Source: Hermatobates lingyangjiaoensis (taxonomy: Eukaryota; Arthropoda; Insecta; Hemiptera; Hermatobatidae). From it: 64,000 bases of DNA. Shown here one piece after another: positions 63,483 through 64,000 of the stretch (positions are counted from its first letter, which is position 1; each line of letters begins with the position of its first letter). The stretch spans positions 186,001-250,000 of the forward strand of contig JAPFBL010000313.1 in the NCBI GenBank assembly GCA_026182355.1. The letters are read 5' to 3'. Made by a program: the position numbers and the translations under genes. The notes beneath the pieces are model-generated. The model had not been told where the DNA came from. It searched no databases and saw only the letters and a list, made by a program, of their open reading frames with translations.

Positions 63483-64000
63483 GTCCGCTCCACCAAATAT
63501 TGCATTTTCTTTTATAATAGATTTGTGACTTTGTTTAATTTCATGATGTTTTGTGTTCAGACTGTAACCTTTGACGACGCTGATTGATATTAATTATTCG
63601 TGGTAAATAATAGCACATTGGAACTGTTCAAGTACACACAACTAAAAATTGGTTCACATTGAACTTCACTATCAAATGGATATATTCAAAGAACTGTTCA
63701 AAAAGTCTTGTTTATAATAAAACAAAATCTCTTGTTTTTTAAACCTTTGTGGTAGGTCAGTGTCAAAAAAACAAATAATAACTACAGTGTTTGAATTTCT
63801 AGCAAGTTATTTCAAAATAACATTTTAGATTGTGTAGGTCAGAATAAAACAGTAAGTCATGTAGTTCAGTTTAAAATATTAGTTTTGTCTTCAATTTATT
63901 TATAACTGCACGACCAATCTACTCTCGGATTGGATATGAGAGATTATAAAAAGTGTGTGCCAAATATGTTTTAATAGTCCATTACGTTAAACCATCTTAC
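63483..64000 (+). other. Start of TMEM55 intron 2
   Basis: AT-rich sequence after the proposed donor, without a recognisable exon or repeat. Confidence 0.45.

Overview
The window is animal nuclear DNA: AT-rich, with split genes whose exons carry clean AG/GT borders and matching codon phases, and mostly interspersed repeats. Two SINE copies end in CCTAA units, complementary to the TTAGG telomere unit common in arthropods. With the many Penelope-like elements this fits an arthropod (a crustacean or chelicerate would suit), but the species is not identified and this assignment is weak.

Four protein genes can be assembled from exons. (1) 134-25,677, minus strand: a complete seven-exon secreted astacin zinc metalloprotease of 307 residues. 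(2) 37,714-47,110, plus strand: a complete six-exon mitochondrial carrier of 326 residues, SLC25A19 (thiamine pyrophosphate carrier) type. (3) 55,054-55,928, minus strand: a two-exon phosducin-like protein (PDCL/PhLP1 type) of 266 residues. (4) 56,317 to beyond the right edge, plus strand: the first two coding exons of a TMEM55 (PIP4P) phosphoinositide phosphatase. Genes 3 and 4 are head to head, with 388 bases between their start codons, and probably share a promoter region. The four genes have unrelated jobs: extracellular proteolysis, cofactor import into mitochondria, G-beta-gamma/CCT chaperoning, and late-endosomal lipid dephosphorylation.

The rest is a dense record of transposition. The dominant component is Penelope-like elements (PLEs): GIY-YIG endonuclease fragments at 30.5 and 49 kb, and more than twenty inverted-repeat (foldback) PLE ends, nearly all touching (TA)n runs. 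Several families carry a hammerhead-ribozyme-like core. The 28.1-31.5 kb stretch is a chain of such foldbacks. Other identified elements are LINE reverse-transcriptase remnants (about 0.6, 10.6, 12.0, 16, 32 and 36.5 kb), tRNA-derived SINEs, a Helitron helicase fragment, a pogo/Tigger-type element, a Tc1/mariner-type MITE, a piggyBac-type MITE, two adjacent hAT elements sharing one target duplication, and an unclassified 1.6 kb element with palindromic ends. Six minisatellites are present; two lie just downstream of first coding exons.

No bacterial operon, CRISPR array, rRNA or functional tRNA gene was seen. Exon borders were read by eye from splice signals and protein family conservation; no alignment could be run.
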